A DNA stretch of 64,000 bases from Epiperipatus broadwayi (lineage: Eukaryota; Onychophora; Udeonychophora; Euonychophora; Peripatidae), in contig JAQFVV010000507.1 in the NCBI GenBank assembly GCA_028023455.1, forward strand, positions 387,470-451,469, in the 5' to 3' direction. Shown here piece by piece: positions 51,601-62,800 of this stretch. The first letter of the stretch is position 1. Every line of letters begins with the position of its first letter. Under the pieces are notes generated by a model. That model was not told where the DNA came from and searched no databases. It worked only from the letters and a program-made list of their open reading frames with translations. The translations under genes were made by a program, and so were the position numbers.

Positions 51601-52832
51601 TGTAGTTTTATGTACTAATCCAGCGTCTGTTACTTCTATAGCATAAAGTTTCTGATATATTTCTCCGATGTGTGAGGTTTCCATTGATTATTTGTACGTA
51701 AATTGAGTTTCGATATTGAGAAGATGATAGGGAATTATTAAGTTTCTACTGCATATTCATTACTTTAAAAATATTATAAATTATTCAATAACACTCTTAT
51801 GATTTTACAACTGATTTTAAGAGCGTTTATAAATTTACTTAGCTATTTTTTAATAGCACAAACGACTTAGAAGTTTTATTGTAGAGAGACCCCCTCAACA
51901 ATTGAATCCAGCTTATATACTGCCAGAAACTCCTTATCTGATTGGTACGATTAAACAATCAAACTTTGCTTATTTACATATTTATCAACTCACTATTAAA
52001 AATAAAATAATGACTTATTTAATATTTGATATTTTATCAAATTCTTTCAAAACAATATTTATCGTTTATTTAAATCTATTAAACATTCTTTTGAAATATT
52101 ATTTCTCACTTAATTTAAATCTTAACTTTTATAAGATCATTTAAAATAAATTAAATCTTTTTAAATACGTTATATTTTTAAGACAATATTTTTTAAAATC
52201 AAATTTAATATTTTACATTAATATCTTTATTTTTATCTCGTGATAACTCACGTATTATTTATAAATTTTACAACATGATTTTTTAAAATAATTATGCAAC
52301 TTTATTAGACAACTTCCACGCGTGTGTGTATAACATCTGTTCTTTATAACACAAGAACGCTTGCTGTCGTCTAAAAATAAACTTAACAATTGCTTTTTAA
52401 AATAAATATTTATTTTTAAAATAAATAAGATATTACAACAGATTTTAAAATAATTATTTGATATGATTAAAATCAAATATTAATCTCAATTTAAGTACTT
52501 ATAATTTAAAATATTTTTATTCACTTTTAACATATATTTTGAATTTAATAAATATCTTTGTCTAATTTTAACTTGTCTTTTAAATACTTTAGCTTTAAAC
52601 ATTTGTTATTAAATTTATTAATGCAGTATTACATCATAATCATCATCATTTTAAATATCTTCTCAAGATCAACACAATTCACATATCAAACACTCATAGA
52701 TTGCTTTAATTAAACTTATGGTAACATTACCACAAGCAAAGTCAACATCACATCTTTAAAATACTTCTTAAATTTAAAATTTTCCACTAGATTAGCACAA
52801 AACTTAAATGGTGACCCATACAAAAGGGCACA
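48605..52832 (-). repeat. 3' LTR of the gypsy element (4,228 bp)
   Basis: Bounded on the plus strand by TGTACCC and GGGCACA, that is TGTGCCC...GGGTACA in element sense, the usual TG...CA ends with a 7-bp imperfect inverted repeat. The left boundary is fixed by where similarity to the right LTR begins and by the adjoining microsatellite. The right boundary is fixed by the polypurine tract. Differences from the other LTR are scattered single bases and short indels (net 8 bp over the shared 4.17 kb). Short frames inside it, such as 71 codons at 50,058-50,273 conserved in both LTRs, are best explained by the copies being recent. Confidence 0.93.
51912..51945 (-). promoter_or_regulatory. LTR promoter: CCAAT box and TATA box (3' LTR)
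   Basis: On the minus strand CCAAT (51,945-51,941) is followed 21 bp later by TATATAAG (51,919-51,912). Transcription would be expected about 25-30 bp further on, near 51,885, at the 'ttgttgagggggtctc' stretch. The same block is in the right LTR and in a matching position in the diverged LTR. Confidence 0.7.
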
Positions 52833-52847
52833 TATTCCCCTCCTTCG
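52833..52847 (-). other. Polypurine tract next to the 3' LTR
   Basis: On the minus strand 'gaaggaggggaata' directly precedes the TGTGCCC start of the LTR. This is the position and composition expected of the plus-strand DNA primer in reverse transcription. Confidence 0.8.
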
Positions 52848-53638
52848 GATAAAATTTTAAATTTAACCTTCATCTTTAACATCTTTACTCCACATTGATC
52901 AATTTTATCTTTCTTATCATTTAAATATCATAACACATTACTTTATCACAAAGTTTTATAAAGCATTGAAATATCATCTCAAATTTCACTAAGAAAACAC
53001 TTTTAAATAAACTACAATGACTTCTTTACTTTATAAATTAAGTTTCACTTCTCTTTCCTTATCTTTTAATTAGGTTACTTTCATTTCCCTAATATTTCTA
53101 CAAATATTAAGTATTTAAATTCTCTTAAATACACCTTTTACATAAGCTACTAAAAATACATATTATTATAGTTAATACTATATTTTAAATTACTCTATGT
53201 ATTTTATTTATAACTTATTGCTAACTTCATTAGCAATCTTATAGATTATTATTCAGCAAATCTATATATTTCTCTTTTAAAATGATTAACTTCATCTTTT
53301 AAGATTGATCACTTTCATGATCACTACCTTAATACAAATTAATCTTTTATAAGATTTAATTATATATACTTTAAACATATGAGTTTTATACTCTTTAACT
53401 CTATTATTTAACTTCTTGTTTAAAATATATTTACTTCAATAGCTAATTCCATTTTTACTTAGTCATTATGACAAAACTTATTTCTTCTTAAAATATCATT
53501 TACATATTTTGTAAATTTCTTCAGCTAAACTTTATTCATCATGCTAATTTATTATATAATAAATTACTTTCTTTATGTCAAGCATTATATTTAAACATGA
53601 CATTAAAATATTTATTCATATCACTTTAAAATTATAAC
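52848..53638 (-). other. Untranslated segment between pol and 3' LTR
   Basis: About 790 bp of AT-rich sequence without an open frame. An envelope gene, if ever present, would sit here, and nothing resembling one is visible. Confidence 0.75.
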
Positions 53639-56600
53639 TCACATCTCAGATGGAAATGGGATTAGGCTCCTTGCATTATAAGTTCCCTTTTCCCCATCTG
53701 GTGTGGTTAACATAAACGCATTCTCTCCTACTTTGCAGGATATTCTATATGGACCTTCATATAGACTAAGAAATTTTTTAAATTGATTTCTTTGTAGGTT
53801 GCTAACATGGGGTGTTCTAACCAGAACTAAATCATTAATTTTAAATGGATGTGGTTTATTATGGGCTTTCTTTACTCTTTTAGCACCCATAATATGAAGC
53901 TTTACTTTAGCTTGATTATTATCCTCATCCCTATCAATTGGTTCTCTTACAATCGGTATAGGCGTTCTAATTAATAAGGGCTCATGTTTCCCATAATGCA
54001 AACGAATAGGAGTGAAACCAGTGGACTCATTATACGTACTATTAATATAGTTAATAACCTCAGGAAGTTTTTGCACCCACTTCTTATGATTATCAGCTAC
54101 ATACACCCTAAACAATCGACTAAGCTCCCGCATAACACGTTCGCATGGATTAGATTGAGGGTTTCTTATGGAGCTCATAACATGTTTGAGGTCTTGCCCT
54201 TGAATCCACTCATTCCATCTATTCGATATAAAAGCAGTAGCATGATCTGTTAATATAATTTTTGGTTTTCCTACTAATGGAAACTGATAATTCATCATGC
54301 ATTTTATAACAAAATGTGCACTAGTTTTAGGCACAGGATATGCTGCTACAAACTTACTGAATACATCATAGGCTACTAAAATAAATTTCTGTTGTTTAAA
54401 TGGTGGTAAAGGCCCATAAAAATCAATAGCCAACAATTCATTAACTTGATTTGGAATAATTGGCTGCATCACCCCAACATATGATTTGTTACAATATTTA
54501 GATTTCAAGCAAGTAGAACATGTTTTAATTTTCCTTATGACACGCTTATACATTTTATCCCAATAAAAAATAGATTTTAATACGTACATAATCTTTGGTG
54601 CACCGTAGTGACCATAACTACAATGTACATACATAATTACTTTGTCAATCATGGAGTCAGGAACAACTATCCTCCATGATTCCCCCTGATTTGAACTTAA
54701 ATTGTACATAAGTAAATTTTGATACATCTTATACTTGCTAAAAATCCTTCTTATACTTTTATTCTTACTATTTTTATTATCATGATTATTTAAGATAGTC
54801 ATGATTCTATTTAATTTATGATCCTGACCTTGAATCATAGTAAGATTATTATAATCATCTACTATAGATTCATCCCTGTCTACATCCACACTACTAATAA
54901 TTATATTTTGAGCATTAGGATGTTGGGATAACAGACAAATAGGGTGGCGGCTAAGAATATCAGCAGGGATATTCTGTCTCCCTTCAATATAGATAACTCT
55001 ATAGTTGAACTGCTGGAGATACAAGCTCCACCTAACAAGTCTCTCATTACTGAGGTAGCTTTTGTTCAAAAACTCCAAGCTTCTATGGTCGGTCAACACA
55101 ATTACTTCTGATCCCAATAAAAATTGGCGTAATTTCTGAAAAGCCCAAACAACAGCTAGGGTTTCCTTTTCAGTAATAGTGTAATTCAACTCAGCACCTC
55201 TTAAATGACGGCTTAAGAAGTACAACACATGAGGTACCTGATCCTCATCGAGCTGATACAACACTACTCCCAGACCATAGTAACTACTATCTGTCTGCAC
55301 ATAAAATGTTTTACTAAAGTCAGGATACATTAAAATTACGTGTTTTAAAAATTTACTTTTAATTATATTAAATTCATGGTCATGTTCAACAGTCCATTTC
55401 CATTTTTCAGATTTCTTTAATAATTTAGATAAGTTTATAGTATCTTCCGCGAAATTTTTGTAAAACCTATTATAATAATTACACAATCCGAAAAATGATT
55501 TTAACTGTTTTACTGTTTTTGGGATGGGAAAACGTTGAATAGCTGCAATCTTTTCAGGATGGGGTTGGATTCCATGCTCATTTATTAAATGACCTAGAAA
55601 AGTAATTTCTTTAGCTGCTATTGAACATTTTTCCATATTAATTTTAACATTTTGCATCTGACACTCAGTAAAAAATAATTTTAAATGTTGGATATGCTCA
55701 TGTAAACTATCAGAAGCAATAACTATGTCATCCACATACATGATGATTTTCTCTTTCAATTGTTTCGAAAAAATCATGTCTAAACATCTGATCAAGCCAG
55801 CACCACTATTAATGAGACCAAAAGGCATCCGTCTGAAAACATACGACTGGCCTTGAAATCTAAATGCAGTATATTGCTGATCACTCTCATGCAGTGGTAT
55901 TTGCCAATAACTAGCTGTCAGATCAAATGTAGAGAAAATTGACCTCTTGTGAAATTTAGTTAAGAGCTCATGTACAGGTGGAGGAATGTCACGTTCTGGT
56001 ACAGTTACATTATTTAACATACGAGCATCCAAGCATACTCTAATACTGCCATCCTTCTTCTTCACAATAACCAATGGGTTTACGTAAGGAGAAGGGCATT
56101 TCTTAATTATATCCCACTCTAGCATTTTGTCAATTTGACTCTGTACCTCATCCTTATATTGGTAAGGAATTGGGTACATCTTTTGATGGAAAGGATCATT
56201 ACTCTTCAATTTTATTCTATGGGTATATCCCTTTATTATACCAGGAATTTTAGAGAAAATATTCTTAAAATTATACATTAATTGATATAAATTTTCACCC
56301 AATTCAGAATTTATTGCATAAACATGTTCAATTTTAGCCTTTATGCTGGCATCAATTAATGTGTTCTGTATGCATAATAATTGACTAGAAAGGTTATGCA
56401 TACCATATTCAAAATTAAGCCTTTCTTCTTTACAAATAAAAATCCTATTATGAAAATCTATCTGACATTTATTCAAAATCATGAAGTCAGCTCCTATTAT
56501 GGCTTCATGTATTAATCCAGGCATAATAAGAAAAACATGCCCAAATTCTGTATTATTTATTTTGAAGGTAATCCAGACTTGTTTATTTGACAACTTTGTC

Positions 56601-56911
56601 CTCTTTCCATTTGCTAAAGTTACTTGAATTTGTTTTACTGGCAATGAAGGTATATCCCTTTCTACACTCACCAGATTTTGATACATTGACTCTGACAATA
56701 TGGAAGCTTGACTTCCGGAGTCAATTAGGGCTTCAACTCTAATACTATTTATATACAAAATTACAATGGGACACTGATAAGTTATTGGTGGTTCGCCTAT
56801 AGTAAAGGGCTCTAGATAATCAATATCAAGATCTAAAGTATTCAGCATCCACATCTGATCGTTCCCCGTTTTGTTAGCAACAGGTCCTTGCAAAGAGGAA
56901 CTAACGTACAA
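53639..56911 (-). CDS. pol: Gypsy Pol polyprotein (protease, RT, RNase H, integrase)
   Basis: An intact 1,090-codon polyprotein for reverse transcription and integration. Domains in order: aspartic protease with IDSGS (D64); reverse transcriptase with FDLTASYWQIPL (D330), RMPFGL and YVDD (392-395); RNase H with QTDSS (D541), KETLAVVWA (E583) and LTDHRS (D608). The integrase follows with an HHCC zinc finger (H763, H768, C798, C801) and the catalytic triad D830 (AIDFYG), D889 (LTDHATAF), E924 (NPQSNPCERVM). A GPY/F-type tail (YEGPY, 1052-1056) ends it. The first counted codon is TTG, and the frame is open back to 56,932, just inside the gag end. It lies in the -1 frame relative to gag with a 13-bp overlap of open frames, so expression by -1 frameshifting or reinitiation is likely. 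No env follows. Confidence 0.96.
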   Translation of the reverse strand: MYVSSSLQGPVANKTGNDQMWMLNTLDLDIDYLEPFTIGEPPITYQCPIVILYINSIRVEALIDSGSQASILSESMYQNLVSVERDIPSLPVKQIQVTLANGKRTKLSNKQVWITFKINNTEFGHVFLIMPGLIHEAIIGADFMILNKCQIDFHNRIFICKEERLNFEYGMHNLSSQLLCIQNTLIDASIKAKIEHVYAINSELGENLYQLMYNFKNIFSKIPGIIKGYTHRIKLKSNDPFHQKMYPIPYQYKDEVQSQIDKMLEWDIIKKCPSPYVNPLVIVKKKDGSIRVCLDARMLNNVTVPERDIPPPVHELLTKFHKRSIFSTFDLTASYWQIPLHESDQQYTAFRFQGQSYVFRRMPFGLINSGAGLIRCLDMIFSKQLKEKIIMYVDDIVIASDSLHEHIQHLKLFFTECQMQNVKINMEKCSIAAKEITFLGHLINEHGIQPHPEKIAAIQRFPIPKTVKQLKSFFGLCNYYNRFYKNFAEDTINLSKLLKKSEKWKWTVEHDHEFNIIKSKFLKHVILMYPDFSKTFYVQTDSSYYGLGVVLYQLDEDQVPHVLYFLSRHLRGAELNYTITEKETLAVVWAFQKLRQFLLGSEVIVLTDHRSLEFLNKSYLSNERLVRWSLYLQQFNYRVIYIEGRQNIPADILSRHPICLLSQHPNAQNIIISSVDVDRDESIVDDYNNLTMIQGQDHKLNRIMTILNNHDNKNSKNKSIRRIFSKYKMYQNLLMYNLSSNQGESWRIVVPDSMIDKVIMYVHCSYGHYGAPKIMYVLKSIFYWDKMYKRVIRKIKTCSTCLKSKYCNKSYVGVMQPIIPNQVNELLAIDFYGPLPPFKQQKFILVAYDVFSKFVAAYPVPKTSAHFVIKCMMNYQFPLVGKPKIILTDHATAFISNRWNEWIQGQDLKHVMSSIRNPQSNPCERVMRELSRLFRVYVADNHKKWVQKLPEVINYINSTYNESTGFTPIRLHYGKHEPLLIRTPIPIVREPIDRDEDNNQAKVKLHIMGAKRVKKAHNKPHPFKINDLVLVRTPHVSNLQRNQFKKFLSLYEGPYRISCKVGENAFMLTTPDGEKGTYNARSLIPFPSEM

Positions 56912-56919
56912 AGACCTTT

Positions 56920-59055
56920 CTAATTTAACTTCTTACTATTAGTTTTATTAGCTGGTCTCTTCAAAATGGTAGTTATACCACTTGTAGAAGGCTGATTTTG
57001 CAAATCATCACTTCTATCTCTATTTGTATTATACTGTACAGTTTTCTTAACATATGGAGACATTCTATTTCTACCTTTATAACTAAAACTTCTCTTAAAG
57101 CCTCCAGGAGATTTTACTCCAGTACTGACACTAAGACTTGCTAATGGGTAATTATTTTTATCCCTATTTACCCTAAACTTATTATCAATAGATAACTCTG
57201 CTACTTCCAGAGCATCTAATATTTCGGAGACTTCCTCAATTGTCCCACGGTCAGCAGCTATTAACAACTGTTCCACATGCTTTGGTAAGTTGTGTCTAAC
57301 TATTCTGACAATTTGTCCCTCCGATAATGGACAAGCAGTCAAAGTCTTCAAACGAACGGCTTGACTTCGGAAAAAACTGGTGTAGCTGCCTTTGCTAACT
57401 TGGTACTTATCTTGGGTAATTTGATACCGAATGCAATCCTGTTTGTCGGAGTTCCAAAAGCTCCCGACAATAAAACATTTGAAATCACCATACGTCATGG
57501 GTTTCTCGAACAGAGATTGCCACCAATCTTTAGCTACTCCGTATAAATGATTGCTACACACAGCTACTTTCTCCTTTTCAGACAAAGAACATATCGAAAA
57601 CAATTCATCCAAATTGTTTAGAAACTCCGAGGGGTTTTCCATGTATTCCCCTTTAAATGGTTTAACTTTCATAAACCTTAAGGCCATAGAATTATTTGAA
57701 CTACCCTCATGACTAATTACTTCTCTAGTTGGTCTATTGTCAATTTCCTTCACAAGAGTATTGTCTGACTGATTATTATTATTACTACTTGGCTTAATTA
57801 ACTCTATATTATTCATTTGTGAAGAATCAACATAGTCAACATATGCTTTACTACTTATTTTTCCGGTAAACATTTCTGCCTTGGCATTACATATACTTTT
57901 CATTTCCATTTGATCATATACTTGCTGAAATTTTCCTTCTAAGTCCATCTGTTCAAGCACTTGCTTCACATACCCTTTTTGCTCTTTTCTGAACTCATCT
58001 AGATTCTTGTCTAAAATTTCTTTATATTTGTCATTACTCTGTTCTATCATTCCTGCATGATCCTTTATATCTTTCTGAATACGTTTTATATTTTCTCCAA
58101 CTTTCGATCGATATTTATTTTCATCGACCTTTTTGACATCTATACTCTTAAATTTCTCTACTAATTCCTGCTCTATCTCATTTTTTATGTCCCTTTTTGT
58201 CTGAATTATAGCACTCTTAACATCTTTGATATCTTCATTAAGATTACTAACTTGGTTCTTAACATCACCAATTTCAATATTAACTTTTAATTTATAATCC
58301 TCAATTTTTGAGGTTAAATTATTATTATTGATTTTACATTGATCAATAGATTCAGCTATTTGATCTCTTAGACCTTTGATTGTGTTTTCTGAAAACTCAT
58401 GAAATTCTCTTTTTAGCCTTTCTTGATTTCTATCATCAACTTTTAGTATTTCTAATTTTAAAGACTCAATTACTTCTTCATTCTTATCAAATCTTATGTC
58501 TATACTATCCATTCTATCTTCCATTTTTATATTCATATCTTTTATTTCTTCTTTTAAAGAATCTAATTTAATATTATTTTTATAACTTTCCTCTTTCATT
58601 TCTTCCATATTTATACTCATATTTTTCATATCTTTTTTTAAAGAATCAAATCTAATATTATTATCTTCTTTCAAAGAATCTAATCTAATATTATTATCTT
58701 CTTTCAAAGAATCTAATCTAATATTATTATCTTCTTTCATTTTTTCCATATTTATACTCATATCTTTCATTTCCTTCTTAATAAAATAATTATCTTGAAT
58801 CATTATTTCAAAATATCTCTTCAAATCAGACATTGAAAAGTTATCTACATCTTTCTCAGTTTTCACTGCTTCTTTTTCTACAGTTTTAAAAATTATCTCT
58901 TCCTCCTCCTCTATTTCACTATTCATATTTTGAGTATTTTCTAATACTATTTCTGAATTTGCTGATTTTTCTATTTCTCTGCTCTCCACACAACTATTAT
59001 CTTCTACAACAAAATTTGACATTTCAACTTCTAAATCTTTATCCCAACTATCCAT
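56920..59055 (-). CDS. gag: Gypsy Gag protein with long coiled coil
   Basis: A 711-codon structural protein starting at an ATG about 770 bp after the LTR. Residues 1-70 are acidic (run of E at 49-53). Residues ~75-430 are rich in K, E, D, I and L, with the spacing of a long coiled coil, including three exact-length 11-residue repeats KEDNNIRLDSL (107-139). Residues ~457-620 form a retrotransposon capsid-like region (FKGEYMENPSEFLNNLDELF, AKDWWQSLF, KQDCIRYQITQDKY). The C-terminus is basic (FKRSFSYKGRNRM) and ends SKKLN. No CCHC zinc knuckle is seen, so RNA binding probably relies on the basic tail. It forms the particle; the long N-terminal coiled coil is unusual for gypsy Gag. The frame is intact. 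Confidence 0.92.
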   Translation of the reverse strand: MDSWDKDLEVEMSNFVVEDNSCVESREIEKSANSEIVLENTQNMNSEIEEEEEIIFKTVEKEAVKTEKDVDNFSMSDLKRYFEIMIQDNYFIKKEMKDMSINMEKMKEDNNIRLDSLKEDNNIRLDSLKEDNNIRFDSLKKDMKNMSINMEEMKEESYKNNIKLDSLKEEIKDMNIKMEDRMDSIDIRFDKNEEVIESLKLEILKVDDRNQERLKREFHEFSENTIKGLRDQIAESIDQCKINNNNLTSKIEDYKLKVNIEIGDVKNQVSNLNEDIKDVKSAIIQTKRDIKNEIEQELVEKFKSIDVKKVDENKYRSKVGENIKRIQKDIKDHAGMIEQSNDKYKEILDKNLDEFRKEQKGYVKQVLEQMDLEGKFQQVYDQMEMKSICNAKAEMFTGKISSKAYVDYVDSSQMNNIELIKPSSNNNNQSDNTLVKEIDNRPTREVISHEGSSNNSMALRFMKVKPFKGEYMENPSEFLNNLDELFSICSLSEKEKVAVCSNHLYGVAKDWWQSLFEKPMTYGDFKCFIVGSFWNSDKQDCIRYQITQDKYQVSKGSYTSFFRSQAVRLKTLTACPLSEGQIVRIVRHNLPKHVEQLLIAADRGTIEEVSEILDALEVAELSIDNKFRVNRDKNNYPLASLSVSTGVKSPGGFKRSFSYKGRNRMSPYVKKTVQYNTNRDRSDDLQNQPSTSGITTILKRPANKTNSKKLN
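58639..58737 (-). repeat. 33-bp tandem repeat inside gag (3 copies)
   Basis: Three head-to-tail 33-bp units encode 11-residue repeats KEDNNIRLDSL, the third with F for L. Related, more diverged units follow (SYKNNIKLDSL at residues 157-167). Eleven-residue periodicity fits a hendecad coiled coil. Confidence 0.9.
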
Positions 59056-59789
59056 TTTTATTTTTAAAATTCAATCCTAACAATATGCAGTACTTATTAT
59101 TTTATACTTTTTTTAAAAATACAATTCCCCATCAACCTTCCCATCTCCACTCAACTCACTTTTACAACTAATCATATAATAGTATCCTCAAAAACTCTAC
59201 ATTACTTACTATTAAATAATTATATAAATTTCAATAACAAAATTGTGTCATATCATTTATTTTTACACCTATGACCCACAGACAATTTGCACATAATATA
59301 TAATATTAAATATCCATTTAAAATATTTCAAGAATTGATATGGTCACATTATAATATAATTATTTGCCACATTTCTATAATTTATTGTTTTATTAACTTA
59401 AAATCAACATAGTATTTAACTTCAAAGAATAATCATATTACAGATACCACATGAAAATATAATAACTTTACTAATAAAATTCTATTCTAATTTCTATTTT
59501 AATTTTATAATCAATATCTAATCAATTATAAATATTATTATAAAATACTAACTATTTCTGTTTAGTAAATATACTAACCACTAAATCCTAAATTATACAT
59601 TTTAATACATACATTATTTTTATTAAATAATTATACCTATCATTTTACTCTACTAACATACATATTATTCCTAAAATTATGTATCCTAATTCTTAATTGA
59701 ATATCTAAGCCTAAAATGATTAGTTACTAAAATCTTTCTTTTCCATCTATCGGGCCGATAAAATTGTAACTCTAACATATCAATGGCCC
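59056..59789 (-). other. Leader between primer-binding site and gag
   Basis: About 730 bp of AT-rich untranslated sequence, presumed to carry the packaging signal. No frame or motif is identified. Confidence 0.65.
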
Positions 59790-59807
59790 ATCACGTTGCC
59801 GGCGCCA
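59790..59807 (-). other. Primer-binding-site candidate
   Basis: On the minus strand TGGCGCCGGCAACGTGAT starts 16 nt after the LTR end. It begins with TGG, as needed to pair with a tRNA CCA end. The start TGGCGCC and the later CAACGTG resemble lysine-tRNA-type sites with a 2-nt insertion. The 16-nt gap is longer than usual. It lies in the only GC-rich patch of the leader. Confidence 0.55.
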
Positions 59808-59823
59808 AAATCAACTTACCCTT

Positions 59824-62800
59824 TGTACCCTTACTTCTTGATATATAAAATAGTTTAAAATACAACTAGCTCAGTTACATTATTATGCTTAATTAAAATT
59901 TGCATATCTATCTTTAATATACTTTTATATTATCATATCTTAATTAAATTTATTATCAATCATCAAAATCAATATAGTTCTAGATTATACTAATTAAATA
60001 AGTATTTATAAAATTATGAGACTGTGAAGTAAAGTTACAAAGTAATAAGCAGATTTACACTGAGTCAATATCTCCCAAGATACTGTCTCAATGGCATAAG
60101 AATACTATCACTACCCTATCACTTTACCACTACATCTATAGCATTCTTATGGCTTTTAAATGAAATAAATTATCTTTAATAATACTAAAATAATTCCTAA
60201 CTTTAACTTAAAATATAATTAAATAATCTCAGGTTCTTCTAAGCTGTTTTAAAATAATAATAACTCATGTAAATAAGTATGATGTGGGATTTTATATCAA
60301 ACTTAAATACACCTAACTTACTTAAATAATAATAAATAATACTAATCTTGGAGTGTAATTTAATCTCATCTATTTTTATGATATAATCAATCATTAAATG
60401 AATAAACAATCATATGTATATCTTTTATTTCATATGGTATCTTCATTTTAAAATGGATCAAAATCTTATACTTAATAATCTGTGGCAATAAACAATATTG
60501 TATTCTTATAATGTGTATTATAATCATCTTATGACCATTGTAATATTTATGTTCATGTCAATCAATTCTTATAAAATAATGTTAAGCAAATATGGTATTC
60601 AATTCTAAGTAATAATAACAAATTCAATTTTGTGCAAATATTATGTTTATTTCAAATCATCTGATGTCAAAATGCTGTGGTGAAAAATAATGAAACTCGA
60701 CACACTTTTAAAAAACAAATTAACAAATTTATTTACAATAACTTCAAATAAAAATTTATTTACACTATTTACAGTTTAAAATTTATGACAACAAATAAAA
60801 TAAAAATAGGAATACAAATATAAGAGGCTTACACTGTTATTAACTTATGTACTTAATAGGCAATTACACATTCCTTCAAATGCTATATTAATAATATTAC
60901 AGTGTGTTTTTCCAAAACGTAGATTTTTAAAATAACTAGTAATGTACTTTAATTACTACAAATAACAATATGTCAAAACTATTTATGTAGCATGTGTACA
61001 TAATGTAGCTCTACTAATTAAATAACTACATTAATTAAATATCATTTATAATGTGTTATCATGTATTCACTTTATTACTAGCATTGCTTAATATCTGTAT
61101 ATAAAATCAATATCTCTTTATAATGTAAAACAAATGATTGGCTATAATTATATTCCACCTAATGTAATTCCTGTTATATGTTTTATAAAATATGCATTCT
61201 ATATCTGTATTATTCAAACATTAATATTTAAATCATTTATCAATTTTAAATTCATAAAACATTACATTAGATAAATTTTATGATTCCTTTCTGTGTAAAA
61301 TCATTATTTTACCCTATGTGCTTTACTAACCTTTCTAATAAATTTCTATCTATAAAACATATTCTAAACTTATTTAAAACATTTTCCGGAAAACAAATAT
61401 CAACTTCAAATAAAATATTCATTATCCAAATTACTCATACTATATTGTCTATACTTAGTAAACTTTTCAATCTAAATATAGGCTTCTACTCATAACGTAA
61501 CTTAACTTATTCAATAAACAAAATACACAAAAATATAGACTTTTAAAATCCTTTTCTAAATTGCAAAAATAAAATAATTACTTAGATAAATAATAAACAT
61601 CATTTTAATACTAAGCATAAATAAAAATATCAAAATTATTTACGAAAGAATCATATAATTATTTCTAAGCTTTTACGTAATGTTGTATCATGTTTATATT
61701 ATAAATTAAAAATTATGCATATTTTAATAAAGTTTGTTGTCAATATAATGTATGTGTTTTCATAATATATTTATCCATTCATTCTACAACAACATAATAT
61801 TCAGTTGATCTAAAGAAAAACATATTAAATTCATTAAAAAATCATTATACAATATTTTTTACCATAATAATAATATTGTCCATTCTGCTATCCAGTATTC
61901 TTCGGAATTTGCAGCTTCATAAAATAAAAATCATTCACATTTTCACTCATAAACATTCATTAGAATATTCCGTGTTATATTAATTATAAAAATAAGTTTA
62001 TGTAATTAATTATTATATTATTTTTAAGTTACTATTTAATAAATGTACCTAACCTACTTTTTAAGAGTTTAATAATATTTAAATTTTATGTTAAATAAAT
62101 AAAATAAAATCATATTACATAGTCCAGCGTTGATTTTTGTCCTACCATAAAAGTTCTAACAAATATCCTCCGTATAAAGTTAATAGAACACTATTTCCTG
62201 TTCCGTTGAATCACGTGTTTCTTGAAAGTTTATAATAAAAATAAATGATAACGTTCTTTTAAAGAAAATAATAAGTTCCCACAAATAAAATAAAACAAAA
62301 TTAAAAAATAGTTTATAAGTTCTTTGGATCCAATTCTTCATCAATTATTATTTAAAAGTTATTATTTTAACTTAGTTTATAATTGATAAAATTGTCATTT
62401 AATTATTTTTCCATTAACTTGGTTTAGCTTGGACGTCCATGTATTATCTACGCATTTATAAATAACATATTCCGGTAAGAATTAATTTTCCATCTATAAC
62501 GTCCAGCGTTTAGATAACTTTAATAAAATAATTTTATTATATTACGATTTTTTAAAATGCTTATACTTATAATATATTTGCCTTTTCAAATTATCAATAT
62601 CTAGTCTTTTAAGCATAAAGACTCAACAAGGCAAGTATTTATTTAAAATTACTACTGCTTCTTATATCTTTCCTTAAGATATACATTTTACTTCTATAAT
62701 TTGTCAAAAATACTTTTTTTACAGAAATATTTATATTTCTTTAAAATATCTATTAGTAATAGACAATAGTAATTTAACTTTTGAAAACTATTTATAGTCC

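Noticed and set aside
51472-51684. 70-codon minus-strand frame in both LTRs (also 62,694-62,906)
   Set aside because: The frame lies downstream of the predicted transcript start and could in principle be a leader peptide. The two copies differ by several residues, and nothing supports translation.
52848-53638. Possible env gene downstream of pol
   Set aside because: No open frame, signal peptide or membrane segment is visible in this ~790-bp stretch.
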